Shown: piece by piece, positions 27,024-35,544 of the stretch
How the letters are laid out: the number at the start of each line of letters is the position of its first letter
How positions within the stretch are numbered: the stretch's first letter is position 1
Source of the DNA: Acrocarpospora macrocephala
Lineage (GTDB): Bacteria > Actinomycetota > Actinomycetes > Streptosporangiales > Streptosporangiaceae
Reading direction: 5' to 3'
Assembly: GCF_009687865.1 (NCBI RefSeq)
Contig: NZ_BLAE01000030.1
Coordinates: 1 to 64,000, forward strand
Length of the DNA stretch: 64,000 nucleotides
Notes under the pieces: generated by a model
Seen by the model: only the letters and a program-made list of their open reading frames with translations
Database searches by the model: none
Told to the model about the DNA's origin: nothing
Position numbers and translations under genes: made by a program

Positions 27024-27860
27024 TTAGGCCAAGGCGAGAAGGCTGACGGCGACGGCGGCTGCGCCCAGGCCGGCGAGCTGGCCGCGGCCGATGCGTTCGG
27101 CGAGCACGCCGCGCGCGAGCAGGACCGTGCCGGCCGGGTAGAGGGCGGTGATCACCGCGACGACGGCGAGATCCCCGCTACGGGCGGCGAGCAGGAACAG
27201 CAGGTTCGCGATCGAGTCCAGTACCCCGGCGGTGGCCGAGATCGCGTAGGCGGGGCGCTCGGGACCCAGCCTGCGGCGCATCAGGGCGGCCGCGGTCAGG
27301 GTGATGGCCGAGGCCACCGCCCGGCCCACGATCAGGGGAGCGACTCCGCTGTCGTACGGCGCCTGGTGCAGGAAGACCAGCTGCAGAGCGATGGCGGCTC
27401 CGGCGCCGAAGGCAAGCAGCAGCGCGGCGGGCGAGGGACGAGCCGAGCCCACGCTGTGCCCGGCGCTGACCAGCACCACCGCCACCAGCGCGAGCGGCAG
27501 CCCCACCAGGGCGGCGACGCCCAGGTGCTCGCCCTGTAGCAGGCCCACACCGACCGGCAACGCGGCCGACACCAGCGCGGTCACCGGCGAGAGCACATTC
27601 ATTGGGCCGATCGCCAGAGTGCGGTACAGCAACGCGAACGCCGCGGCCGACGCGACCCCCGAGGCCGCGCCCCAGCCGAGCGCCCCAGGGCTGAACGAGG
27701 CGCCCAGCAGCGGCCACAGCAGCAGCTCGACCACGAGACTGGCCGGCGCCGCGACCATAACGGTCCGCAGCACATGCGCCTTGCGAGCGCCGAGCCCACC
27801 CAGGAAATCGGCGCACCCATAGGCGAGCGAGCTGCCCAGAGCCAGCAGCAAAGCGATCAC
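27024..27860 (-). CDS. EamA/DMT family transporter
   Basis: A 278-residue membrane protein with about ten hydrophobic helices in two EamA repeats, e.g. VIALLLALGSSLAYGCADFL at the start and AAGVLDSIANLLFLLA-like sequence in the second half. It exports or exchanges a metabolite. GTG 27860 is preferred, preceded by a GGGGG tract; longer in-frame extensions overlap the regulator's operator region. Divergent from an XRE-cupin regulator that probably controls it. Confidence 0.88.
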   Translation of the reverse strand: MIALLLALGSSLAYGCADFLGGLGARKAHVLRTVMVAAPASLVVELLLWPLLGASFSPGALGWGAASGVASAAAFALLYRTLAIGPMNVLSPVTALVSAALPVGVGLLQGEHLGVAALVGLPLALVAVVLVSAGHSVGSARPSPAALLLAFGAGAAIALQLVFLHQAPYDSGVAPLIVGRAVASAITLTAAALMRRRLGPERPAYAISATAGVLDSIANLLFLLAARSGDLAVVAVITALYPAGTVLLARGVLAERIGRGQLAGLGAAAVAVSLLALA

Positions 27861-27883
27861 GGCACCCCCGTCATTGCTCAATG

Positions 27884-27932
27884 AAATGACCACAGAGTAC
27901 ATCAAAATGACCGAGCCACCAATAAAACGACC
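27884..27932. promoter_or_regulatory. Three phased direct repeats between eamA and the XRE-cupin gene
   Basis: AAATGACC at 27884-27891 and 27905-27912, and AAACGACC at 27925-27932, spaced 21 and 20 bp, i.e. two helical turns. They lie on one DNA face in the divergent promoter region and are likely binding sites for the XRE regulator. Confidence 0.55.
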
Positions 27933-27975
27933 GGGCGATACATTGGAATGGTTCATCGCGAGGGAGTGTGATCAG

Positions 27976-28554
27976 ATGGCCGAGAACGACGCAACCCTGC
28001 GGACGGTCGCGCACAACGTCCGGGTGGCCCGCCTCCACGCGGGCCTGTCTCTGGAAGAACTCAGCCGGCGCGCCCAGGTCTCCAAGGGCGCCCTGGCCGC
28101 GCTGGAGAAGGCCCAGGGCAACCCCAACCTGGGCACCCTGGTGCGGGTGGCCGACACCCTCGGCATCTCCGTGCCTACCCTGATGCAAGGGCCACCGGAA
28201 GAACGCGTCGTCCGCATCGTCACCGCTGACACCATCGCGCCGCTATGGACCGGCGACCAGGGCGGCGAGGCCCGGCTCATGCTGGTGACCTCGGGTCCCG
28301 CCCCGGTCGAGGTGTGGCGGTGGCGGCTGGAGCCTGGCGAAGAGTACCCCAGCCAGCCCCACCAGGCCGGAGTCGTGGAAACCGTCAGCGTCACCTCCGG
28401 CCAGATGACCCTGATCATCGACGGCACCGAACACACCGTCGACGCCGGACAAAGCGCCACCTTCGACGGCGACGTCCCCCACGCCTACCGCGGCTCGGGC
28501 ACCGAAACCTGCCACCTGATCATGACCGTCCATCTGCCCCCCACCTCGGCCTGA
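27976..28554 (+). CDS. XRE family regulator with C-terminal cupin domain
   Basis: A 192-residue protein: HTH_3 at about 10-65 (VRVARLHAGLSLEELSRRAQ, KGALAALEKAQGNPNLGTL) and a cupin barrel at about 100-185 (EEYPSQPHQAGVVETVSVTS, LIIDGTEHTVDAGQSATFDG, VPHAY). The cupin likely senses a small molecule. ATG 27976 with an AGGGAG 10-11 nt upstream; a TTG at 27874 would give a longer form across the operator region and is less likely. Divergent regulator of the EamA exporter. Confidence 0.88.
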   Translation: MAENDATLRTVAHNVRVARLHAGLSLEELSRRAQVSKGALAALEKAQGNPNLGTLVRVADTLGISVPTLMQGPPEERVVRIVTADTIAPLWTGDQGGEARLMLVTSGPAPVEVWRWRLEPGEEYPSQPHQAGVVETVSVTSGQMTLIIDGTEHTVDAGQSATFDGDVPHAYRGSGTETCHLIMTVHLPPTSA

Positions 28555-28557
28555 ACA

Positions 28558-29098
28558 CTGTCCGGCGGCACCACGGGCGTCCCCAAGGTCATCCCGAGGT
28601 TGCACGCCGAGTACTGGTACAACGCAAGGTCCTACGCCGAAGCAGGCGGCTGGTCTCACCGTACGACGAGTTCCGGGTGCTCGAGCCGGGCACGGAAACC
28701 GAGGTGCCGGATGGCACTGTCGGAGAGCTCGCCTGTCGCGGGCCCTACACCATCCGGGGCTACTTCGACGCCCCCGACATCAACTCCTCGGCGTTCACCT
28801 CCGACGGTTTCTACCGCACCGGCGACCTCGTCGCGGTCCGGACCGTGGGCGGCGAGCGCAGCATCAGCGTTGAGGGCAGACTGAAGGACCTCATCAACCG
28901 CGGTGGGGAGAAGGTGAGCGCCGAGGAAGTCGAGACGCTGCTGATGCGCCACCCACGCATCGTCGCTGCGGCGGTCGTGGCGATGCCCGACGAGAGGCTG
29001 GGTGAGCGCGCCTGTGCCTATCTCGTCACCGCGGGCGAGCCTTTGACCATGTCTGAGGTGCAGGACCACCTCAGCTCGCTGTCGCTTGCGAAGAAGAA
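28558..29098 (+). pseudogene. Wrecked 2,3-dihydroxybenzoate-AMP ligase (EntE/DhbE-like)
   Basis: Two pieces of a catechol-siderophore adenylation enzyme. The first (28558-28653) reads LSGGTTGVPKVIPRLHAEYW, the P-loop and A3 core. After a deletion and frame change at about 28653 comes VSPYDEFRV with RGPYTIRGYFDAPD, FYRTGDLV, EGRLKDLINRGGEKV (A7-A8 cores) to about 29098. The terminal A10 Lys region is missing. No start codon. A relic of a lost siderophore or aryl-acid cluster. Confidence 0.8.
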
Positions 29099-29151
29099 CT
29101 GCCCCCACTGGGACACTCCCCTCACACCGCCGTCCGCAAGGGAGCATCGCG

Positions 29152-29361
29152 GTGACCGGCCTGGGACGGCTGAACGGCAAGGTCGCCATTGTCACGGGAG
29201 CGGCGCGCGGGATGGGAGCGGCCGAAGCCGCCTTGTTCGTCGACGAGGGTGCGTTCGTGGTGCTGACCGACGTCAGGGACGAGGAGGGCAACGCGCTAGC
29301 GGAGGCGCTCGGTGACCACGCCGAGTACGTGCATCACGACGTCGGCGACGAGGCTCGCTGA
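29152..29361 (+). pseudogene. N-terminal fragment of an SDR oxidoreductase
   Basis: GTG 29152, with GGGAG upstream, opens a 69-residue frame with the SDR cofactor motif TGAARGMG and LTDVRDEEG, then stops at 29361. The catalytic Ser-Tyr-Lys part is absent. It follows the wrecked adenylation gene, so a whole operon was eroded. The remainder to 29587 holds only a hairpin. Confidence 0.75.
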
Positions 29362-29400
29362 CCGCCCGTAGGCCGCGGAGGTGGAGCGATCACTGCAGGG

Positions 29401-29427
29401 TTGGGGAACGACCGCCGTTCCCCCCAA
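29401..29427 (+). terminator. Hairpin after the SDR fragment
   Basis: TTGGGGAACG (29401-29410) pairs with CGTTCCCCCCAA (29416-29427) with two extra C bases. Probable terminator of the eroded operon. Confidence 0.5.
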
Positions 29428-29587
29428 TGACGGAAGTGCCCGAGCCGTCCGTCACGCTCGGCCTGGTCGACGCACTTGAGGACCGCGCGGGTGCACGGCC
29501 TGGATGAGGCCCGGTTCAGCCCTGCGGTGATCCGCTGATCGCAAATTGTCGGCGGAATTTCACCACTTGGCGCGAAAAAATGGCGTT

Positions 29588-30610
29588 ATGAGAATTCTGG
29601 TAATCGGTGGGTCGGTGTTCCTGGGGCGGGCGATCGTGGCGGACGCTCTGCGCCGGGGGCACCAGGTGACGACGTTCAACCGGGGGGTGAGCAGCCCGGA
29701 CCTGTCCGGGGTGACGGCCGTGCACGGGAACCGCGAGGTTCCGGCCGACCTCGACCGGCTGGTCGAGGGGCGGGAGTGGGACGCGGTCATCGACGTCTGC
29801 GGCTTCACCCCAGCCGTCGTCCTGGACGGGGTGCGGCGGCTGAACGGCCACGTCCCGCACTACACGTTCATCTCCAGCATCTCCGCCTTTCCGGGGTACC
29901 CGAGCGTGATCGGGCTGGACGAGAGCGCCCCCCGGCACGAGTGCCCGCCGGACGCCGACGCGAGCTTCGGCGAATACGGGGTGCTCAAGGCCGGCTGCGA
30001 GCGCGCGGTCGAGGAGTTCTTCGAGGGCAAGGCGCTCGTCATCGAGCCGGGGCCGATCCTCGGCCCGCACGAGAACCTCGACCGCCTGTCCTGGTGGCTG
30101 ACCCGGATCGAGCGCGGCGGCCGGGTGCTGGCGCCCGGCGTCCCTGACCTGCCGATGCAGGTCATCGACGCGCGCGACATCGCCGCCTTCACCCTGGACC
30201 AGGCCGAACGCGGCGCGACCGGGCGGTACTTCACCACCGGCGAGCCGGGCAAGATCACGTTCGGGGAGTGGCTGGGGCTGTGCGTGGCGGAGACCGGCTC
30301 CGACGCCGAACTGGTCTGGGTGGAGGACGAGTTCCTGGTTGCCCACAGTGTGAAGCCGTGGACCGAACTGCCGCTCTGGCTGCCGCGGGGGCCGATGACC
30401 TCCGGGATCTGGACGCCCTCCTCCGCCAAGGCCGTCGCCGAAGGGCTGGCCTGCCGGCCGGTGGCGGAGACCGTACGGGACACCTGGGCCTGGCTGCGGG
30501 AGATCCCGGTGGCCGAGCGGTCGTTCGGCGGACGGCTCCTGCGGCACGGCATCGACCCAGAGAAGGAAGCCAGGATTCTGGAGCAGTGGGACCATCACAT
30601 TAGCGGATGA
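29588..30610 (+). CDS. NAD-dependent epimerase/dehydratase family protein
   Basis: A 340-residue extended SDR. The N-terminal cofactor motif is VIGGSVFLG (residues 4-12, GGxxFLG), then TTFNRG near 29. SSISAFPGY (about 96) and an EYGVLKAGCER block (Tyr-x-x-x-Lys) supply the catalytic centre. Related to the RNA-binding/isoflavone-reductase-like epimerases. ATG 29588 matches the MRILVIGG family start. Substrate unknown. Dispersed repeat copy B follows. Confidence 0.85.
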   Translation: MRILVIGGSVFLGRAIVADALRRGHQVTTFNRGVSSPDLSGVTAVHGNREVPADLDRLVEGREWDAVIDVCGFTPAVVLDGVRRLNGHVPHYTFISSISAFPGYPSVIGLDESAPRHECPPDADASFGEYGVLKAGCERAVEEFFEGKALVIEPGPILGPHENLDRLSWWLTRIERGGRVLAPGVPDLPMQVIDARDIAAFTLDQAERGATGRYFTTGEPGKITFGEWLGLCVAETGSDAELVWVEDEFLVAHSVKPWTELPLWLPRGPMTSGIWTPSSAKAVAEGLACRPVAETVRDTWAWLREIPVAERSFGGRLLRHGIDPEKEARILEQWDHHISG

Positions 30611-30642
30611 ATTGATCCCCACCTGACGACGGCAAGCCGTTC

Positions 30643-30852
30643 GTGCTGCTGAGGCTTGTGGCTGTGGGTGAATTAGTGCCTTCAAGCCGACGCCTTTACA
30701 AAGTAGAGTAAGGGATCGATTCGTCCACCAGGGCACCGTTGCGTCAACACCGTGATCGACAACGCCCGTCCGCGAACATCAGCCGCTGTAACCCACCTGC
30801 CGCCCCGCGCTCAGCACCGGCTCCCCCACCCGCAACGCGCTCCCCCAAGTAC
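30643..30852. repeat. Dispersed repeat, copy B
   Basis: About 210 bp matching copy A in order and in long identical blocks (for example CGCCTTTACAAAGTAGAGTA, then GTCAACACCGTGATCGACAA). It fills the gap before the DUF1707 gene. No open reading frame is conserved between copies. Confidence 0.75.
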
Positions 30853-30892
30853 AGACGGTCGTACTTTTCGCGTATCTCCGTACCATTGAGGT

Positions 30893-31489
30893 ATGACCGC
30901 TGGGCTTCCGGAACCTGTGCGCCGTGGTGAGATGCGCGTCTCGCATGAGGAGCGCGAGGCGGTGGTGGAGCGGCTGAGTACGGCGGCGGCCGAGGGCCGG
31001 ATCGACCTCAGTGAGCTGGATGTGCGGCTGGACCTGGCGTTGAACGCCAAGACTTATGCCGATCTGGAGTCCCTTACTGCCGATCTGCCGCCGGATGTTC
31101 CGGTGGATCAGGGGCCGCTGGTCCTCAGAGGAGGCATGAACGGCGCGTCACGTTCCGGACGCTGGCTGGTGCCTGCGCGGATTGCCGTGTACGGCGGCAT
31201 GGGTGCCGTCAAGCTCGATTTCACCCAGACCGAATGCCGGCTGCCCGAGATCGAGATAGAAGCGCACGGGCAGATGGGCGGCGTCACGATCATCATCCCT
31301 GACGGGTGGGTGGCGGGGACCGCCGGGATGGAGCCCGGCCTCGGTGGTTTCACGGACAAGACCACGTCGCAGCGGCTCCCCAGGACACCGCTGATCCGCC
31401 TCACCGGCACCGGCGGCGCGGGAGGCGTGGTCATCCGCCACCCCAACAGCTGGGAACGCCGAACGCAGCGGCGCGCTCAGAGCGCTTGA
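30893..31489 (+). CDS. DUF1707 / LiaF-like domain protein
   Basis: A 198-residue protein. The DUF1707 domain is at about 15-65 (MRVSHEEREAVVERLSTAAA, GRIDLSELDVRLDLAL). A C-terminal beta-rich LiaF/YvqF-like region runs about 100-185 (YGGMGAVKLDFTQ, GQMGGVTIIIPDGW). DUF1707 proteins are typical of actinomycetes and linked to cell-envelope stress; no membrane helices are present here. ATG 30893; TACCAT (30881-30886) 7 nt upstream suggests a leaderless mRNA. Confidence 0.85.
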   Translation: MTAGLPEPVRRGEMRVSHEEREAVVERLSTAAAEGRIDLSELDVRLDLALNAKTYADLESLTADLPPDVPVDQGPLVLRGGMNGASRSGRWLVPARIAVYGGMGAVKLDFTQTECRLPEIEIEAHGQMGGVTIIIPDGWVAGTAGMEPGLGGFTDKTTSQRLPRTPLIRLTGTGGAGGVVIRHPNSWERRTQRRAQSA

Positions 31490-31514
31490 GCGACTACAGC
31501 TGTAGCACGCGCTC
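31490..31514. terminator. Possible bidirectional terminator between convergent genes
   Basis: CTACAGCTGTAG (31494-31505) is a perfect palindrome flanked by GCG/CGC bases. It lies between the DUF1707 gene and the convergent monooxygenase gene. It has no proper loop, so the call is weak. Confidence 0.35.
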
Positions 31515-31574
31515 CGTGATCCCAGGCCAGTTACGTGGACCGGCTAGCCTGATTCGCTTCGCGGACCAAACCGT

Positions 31575-32723
31575 CTAGGCGTGCCAGATGGCGGCGAGTT
31601 GCCGGGTGGCGAGCCGGGGCGGTATCGCGCGCAGCAGGGCGTCGCGTAGCCATGCCGCGGCGCCGGTCTGCGACGTCAGCCGCGACTGCCGGGACGACGC
31701 CAGCATCAGGCGGTTGGCGCGGGGCCGGCGCTCCGCGTCGTAGTGGAGGAGCCGCTGGATGGCATCGGCCGGGTCGGCGTCGGTCAGGTGCTGGGTCACG
31801 GCGGCCGCGTCCTCGAAGGCCTGGCTGGCGCCCTGGCCGAGATCGGGGGTCATGGCGTGCGCGGCGTCGCCGAGGAGCGCGACCCTGCCGGCCGCGAACG
31901 AAGGGAGCGGTTCGGCCAGGCAGGCGATCGGATCGACGTAGATGTCGGCGGGCGGGGTGGCCTCGATCAGTGCCGGGACGGCCGGGTGCCAGTCGGCCAT
32001 CAGGGACAGCATCTGCCGGCGCGCCTCATCCGGCCCGGGTGGTGTCGCGGGCAGCGCGGAGTCGGTGAACCAGTACAGGCCCTTCTCGCCGACGGGGAAC
32101 AGGCCGAACATCGCCCCGCTGCGGCGGTCGATCATGATGCTGGCCATCAGGCCGGTCACGTCCAGGCCCGGTGGATTGGGCAGCAGGCCGCGCAGGTCCA
32201 TCCGGCCGATCCGCCGCAACCCGGGGTGGCCGGGGAAGAGCTGACCGCGCAGCCCGCTGCCGATCCCGTCGGCCACGATCACCGCGTCCGCCCTCGTGAG
32301 GGGATGGCCGTCGCTGATCACCGTCACCCCGGTGGGGTCGGGCTCCAGGCGCTCGACCGGCGTCGCGGTTCGCACCAGTTCGGCGGGCAGCGGGGCGCGC
32401 AGCGCCCGGTGCAGCTCCGCCCGGTCGACGACGACCGTCGCCCCGACCTCCCGCTGCGCCTGGACGGCGTCGGTGACCAGCAACGCCCGCCCCCGCCAGT
32501 CCCGCAGTCCCCCGCTGACGGCAGGCGTGGCCTGCTCGCGAACGTAGTCGGCCAGCCCCAGCGCGGCCAGCGCCCGGACTCCATTCGGCATGATCACAAC
32601 CCCGGTGCCCGACTCCCGAAGCTCGGCGCCCCGTTCGCAGAGCATCACCTCATGACCCGAACGATGCAGCCCCACCGCGGCCGCCACTCCACCCAGACCG
32701 GCACCGACCACCACAACTCTCAC
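31575..32723 (-). CDS. FAD-dependent monooxygenase (salicylate/kynurenine hydroxylase-like)
   Basis: A 382-residue class A flavin hydroxylase. GAGLGG at 7-12, DRAELHRALR near 100 (Arg), a DG motif VADGIGSGLRGQL near 150, and the GD motif LLGDAAHAMTPDLGQGASQA near 283. It oxidises a small aromatic or similar substrate with NAD(P)H. GTG 32723. Divergent from a TetR regulator across 54 bp containing a perfect palindrome: a simple drug- or metabolite-inducible pair. Confidence 0.9.
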   Translation of the reverse strand: MRVVVVGAGLGGVAAAVGLHRSGHEVMLCERGAELRESGTGVVIMPNGVRALAALGLADYVREQATPAVSGGLRDWRGRALLVTDAVQAQREVGATVVVDRAELHRALRAPLPAELVRTATPVERLEPDPTGVTVISDGHPLTRADAVIVADGIGSGLRGQLFPGHPGLRRIGRMDLRGLLPNPPGLDVTGLMASIMIDRRSGAMFGLFPVGEKGLYWFTDSALPATPPGPDEARRQMLSLMADWHPAVPALIEATPPADIYVDPIACLAEPLPSFAAGRVALLGDAAHAMTPDLGQGASQAFEDAAAVTQHLTDADPADAIQRLLHYDAERRPRANRLMLASSRQSRLTSQTGAAAWLRDALLRAIPPRLATRQLAAIWHA

Positions 32724-32743
32724 GAGGCTCCAATCACTACGAT

Positions 32744-32755
32744 CGTACTAGTACG
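32744..32755. promoter_or_regulatory. TetR operator candidate
   Basis: CGTACTAGTACG is a perfect 12-bp palindrome in the 54-bp gap between the divergent monooxygenase and TetR genes. Confidence 0.6.
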
Positions 32756-32777
32756 GATATTGGCATAGCATAGCCGC

Positions 32778-33380
32778 GTGCCGCCGACCAACCAAGCCCG
32801 TCGCCGGGCCTTGACCGATGCCGCCATCGAGCTCCTGGCGACGGCGGGAGTGCATGGATTGACCCACCTCGCGGTGGAGAAGGAAGCCGGGCTTCCGCGG
32901 GGCACGGCCTCGAACTACTTCCGCAGCCGGGAAGCGCTGCTGGTGGCCGCCGCGGAGCGCATCGTCGAGTTGCAGCATGCCGACATGGACCGGGCCGCTG
33001 AGCAGCACAAGTCGGCCGAGAGCGTGCTATTGGTCGAGCTGCTCACGGAATCGTTGCTCGCGGCGGCCACCACGTGGCGTAACCGGTATCTGGCGATCTT
33101 CGAACTTCAACTGGAGGCGGTGCGGCGACCGGTGCTGGCCTCGGCTCTCGCGGGCCTGCAGGACACGTCGACGCAATTCACCGCCGGGCACCACGACCAG
33201 CTTGGCCTCGCCATCCCGCGCGAGAAGATTCCCGCCCTGATCGCCCTCTACGGTGGCGCACTGTTCACCCTGGTCACCGCGCCGCCCGAGAGCGTCAGCA
33301 GGAACGTCGTCCAGGGTGTCGTGCACGCCATCGTGTATGGCTCCGCAGTACCGGATCGGGGACGGCCGCCACGGTCGTGA
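32778..33380 (+). CDS. TetR family transcriptional regulator
   Basis: A 200-residue TetR protein with the HTH at about 10-50 (RRALTDAAIELLATAGVHGL, LTHLAVEKEAGLPRGTASNY, FRSREAL) and a helical ligand domain. GTG 32778. It is expected to repress both itself and the divergent flavin monooxygenase. Confidence 0.9.
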   Translation: MPPTNQARRRALTDAAIELLATAGVHGLTHLAVEKEAGLPRGTASNYFRSREALLVAAAERIVELQHADMDRAAEQHKSAESVLLVELLTESLLAAATTWRNRYLAIFELQLEAVRRPVLASALAGLQDTSTQFTAGHHDQLGLAIPREKIPALIALYGGALFTLVTAPPESVSRNVVQGVVHAIVYGSAVPDRGRPPRS

Positions 33381-33389
33381 AGAGGCCCG

Positions 33390-34112
33390 CTAGCGGGGGG
33401 TCAGCACGCAGAACTCATTGCCATCGGGATCGGCCATCATCACCCGGCCGGCCCCGTGCAGGCCGATGTCGATTCGAGTCGCTCCGAGGGAGACGAGACG
33501 GTCGACCTCCGCTTGCTGATCACCGTGCGCAGGTGGAGCGAGGTCGAAGTGCAGCCGGTTCTTCCCGATCTTCGGCATCAGGGGCGGACCGCCCCAGGTG
33601 ATCTTCGGACCGCCGTGCGGCGAGCGGATCGCGGTCTCCTGGTCCTGGTCCCAGACCAGCGGCCAGCCCAGCGCTTCGCTCCAGAAGTACCCGACCTCCT
33701 GCGAACCGTCGCACGAGAGCGCTCCGATGAATCCGCAGTCGGCAAGGAATTTGTTGTCCGGCCCGATGACGCAGAACTCATTGCCTTCGGGGTCGGCGAG
33801 CACCACATGATCCTCTTCCGGGCGTTGCCCGATGTCGATGTGCCGCGCACCGAGTTCGAGCGACCTCGCCACCGTCCGCCGCTGGTCCTCGAGGGACGTG
33901 CTCGTCAGATCGAAGTGGATCTGGTTCTGGCCGGTCTTCTGCTCCTGGGTCGGAAGACATCGGATCTGGAACCCGGTGTCATCGCTCGGCAGGAGCGTGA
34001 TGCCATCGTGGGGGTCGTCGGCCATCTCCCAGCTCAAGACTCCGGCCCAGAAGCGCGCGAGACCGAGCGGGTCGTTCGCATCGAAGCAGAGCGCGACGAG
34101 CTGAGCAGCCAT
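33390..34112 (-). CDS. Two-domain VOC/glyoxalase-like protein
   Basis: A 240-residue protein of two tandem vicinal-oxygen-chelate domains. The first ends VVLADPEGNEFCVIGP (about 120) and the second ends VMMADPDGNEFCVLTPR (C-terminus). Both contain a xxHFDL strand (IHFDL, LHFDL). Such proteins bind drugs such as bleomycin or act as dioxygenase/lyase enzymes; no function can be named. ATG 34112 with GGAG upstream. Confidence 0.85.
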   Translation of the reverse strand: MAAQLVALCFDANDPLGLARFWAGVLSWEMADDPHDGITLLPSDDTGFQIRCLPTQEQKTGQNQIHFDLTSTSLEDQRRTVARSLELGARHIDIGQRPEEDHVVLADPEGNEFCVIGPDNKFLADCGFIGALSCDGSQEVGYFWSEALGWPLVWDQDQETAIRSPHGGPKITWGGPPLMPKIGKNRLHFDLAPPAHGDQQAEVDRLVSLGATRIDIGLHGAGRVMMADPDGNEFCVLTPR

Positions 34113-34198
34113 CCCGCGTCTCCAATCTGCCGGGCACGTCCTCCAGGCGCATGACCGAAGCGACGCTAGCCCACTCGATGACTGCGACGCCAACGCAT

Positions 34199-34675
34199 TT
34201 ATGCGACGCTTCCGGGGCACGATCCGCGTACGATCGCGCGCCGGATGGGTTCATAGCCGGTGCAGCGGCAGATGTTGGATTCGACCAGGGCGCGGACCCG
34301 ATCCGGATCCTCGCCGATCGTGGGGTCGGCCGCCAGGGCGCCCGCCGCGACCATCAGGAAGCCCGGTGTGCAGAAACCGCACTGCAGGGCGTGTTCAGCG
34401 GAGAAGGCCCGCTGCAGCGGATGGGGCTCGCCGCCGGGTCCGCGCAGGCCTTCCACGGTGCGTACCGACCTGCCGTCGCACTGCACCGCGAGCATGAGGC
34501 ACGACCGGACGGCCCTGCCGTCCACCAGCACCGTGCAGGCCCCGCAGACGCCGTGCTCGCAGCCCAGGTGCGTGCCCGTCAGCCGGCAGTCCTCGCGCAG
34601 CACGTCGGCCAGGACGCGCCGCGGCTCCACCTCCAGCGGATGGACCTCGTCGTTGACCGTGAGCGTGATCTTCAT
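34199..34675 (-). CDS. Molybdenum hydroxylase small subunit, 2x[2Fe-2S] (CoxS-like)
   Basis: A 158-residue iron-sulfur subunit of a xanthine-oxidase-family enzyme. The plant-type ferredoxin cluster ligands are CEHGVCGAC with a later Cys (about 39-59). The second cluster is CGFCTPG and CRCTGY (about 99-139). It passes electrons from the Mo centre to FAD. The ATG overlaps the preceding stop (ATGA). Last gene of a large-medium-small operon. Confidence 0.93.
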   Translation of the reverse strand: MKITLTVNDEVHPLEVEPRRVLADVLREDCRLTGTHLGCEHGVCGACTVLVDGRAVRSCLMLAVQCDGRSVRTVEGLRGPGGEPHPLQRAFSAEHALQCGFCTPGFLMVAAGALAADPTIGEDPDRVRALVESNICRCTGYEPIRRAIVRGSCPGSVA

Positions 34676-35544
34676 TGCCGGGCTCCTTCCGCCGCTTGAC
34701 GCAGCGTCCTGCCGACCAGCACCGCGATGGCGTGCCGCCGGTACTCCACGTCGGCGTACGGCTCAGCCAGCGGAGCGGCGTCCTGATCCGCCGCGACGCG
34801 CCCCGCGCGGGCGAACAGGGTCGAGCCGATCTCGGCGCCGACCAGCGCCTGCTCGGCGGCACGCGCCCGCACCGGCCGATCGGCGCAGTTGGCCAGCCCG
34901 ATCCGCGCCTCGACGACCACCCCGTCGCGTACGGTCAGCGCGGCGGCCACGCCCACCTGCGCGAAGCTGAAGTGCGTACGCCGGTGCTCGATGAAACCCA
35001 CGCCGGTGCCCTCACCGAGCAGCGGAAGCCGTACGGAAGTGAGAAGCTCGCCAGGCCGGCGCGCAGTCTCGAACGGACCACGAAACCAGTCACGGGCGGG
35101 GACCTCACGGGCGCCCTCGGGACCCCGCAGCCGGATGACGGCGTCCAGGGCTGCGGCGATGGCGCACCACTCCGACGCGGGGTGGGCCCAGGCCAGACTG
35201 CCCACCATGGTGCCAAGGGCGCGGATCGGCGGATGCGCGATGTTCGGGGCGGCGAGCGAGAGCAGCGTGCCGAGCGGTCCAGGCACGGCCCACGGTGAGT
35301 CGAAGACCTCATGGCGGACCAGCGCGCCGACCTCGACCATGCCGTCGTCCACGCCCAGCCGGTCCAGCCCGGCGATCCGGTTGATGTCGACCAGCAGGTC
35401 GGGGCGCAGGCGTTGCAGGCGCATCTCCAGCAGCAGGCTCTGTCCCCCGGCCAGCACCCGCACGTCGCGTCCGGTGTCGGCGAGGGCCGCCAGCGCCTCC
35501 GGCACCGTCCGCGGCGCCGTGTACTCGAACCGGGCGGGCTTCAC
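34672..35544 (-). CDS. Molybdenum hydroxylase FAD-binding subunit (CoxM-like)
   Basis: A 290-residue FAD subunit. FAD loops LAGGQSLLLEMRLQ (about 31-44) and IRALGTMVGSLAWAHPASEW (about 106-125, TxGG-type loop altered to TMVGSL). The C-terminal CO_deh_flav domain follows. GTG 35544 overlaps the stop of the large subunit and its own stop overlaps the small subunit, so the three proteins are made together. Confidence 0.92.
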   Translation of the reverse strand: MKPARFEYTAPRTVPEALAALADTGRDVRVLAGGQSLLLEMRLQRLRPDLLVDINRIAGLDRLGVDDGMVEVGALVRHEVFDSPWAVPGPLGTLLSLAAPNIAHPPIRALGTMVGSLAWAHPASEWCAIAAALDAVIRLRGPEGAREVPARDWFRGPFETARRPGELLTSVRLPLLGEGTGVGFIEHRRTHFSFAQVGVAAALTVRDGVVVEARIGLANCADRPVRARAAEQALVGAEIGSTLFARAGRVAADQDAAPLAEPYADVEYRRHAIAVLVGRTLRQAAEGARQ

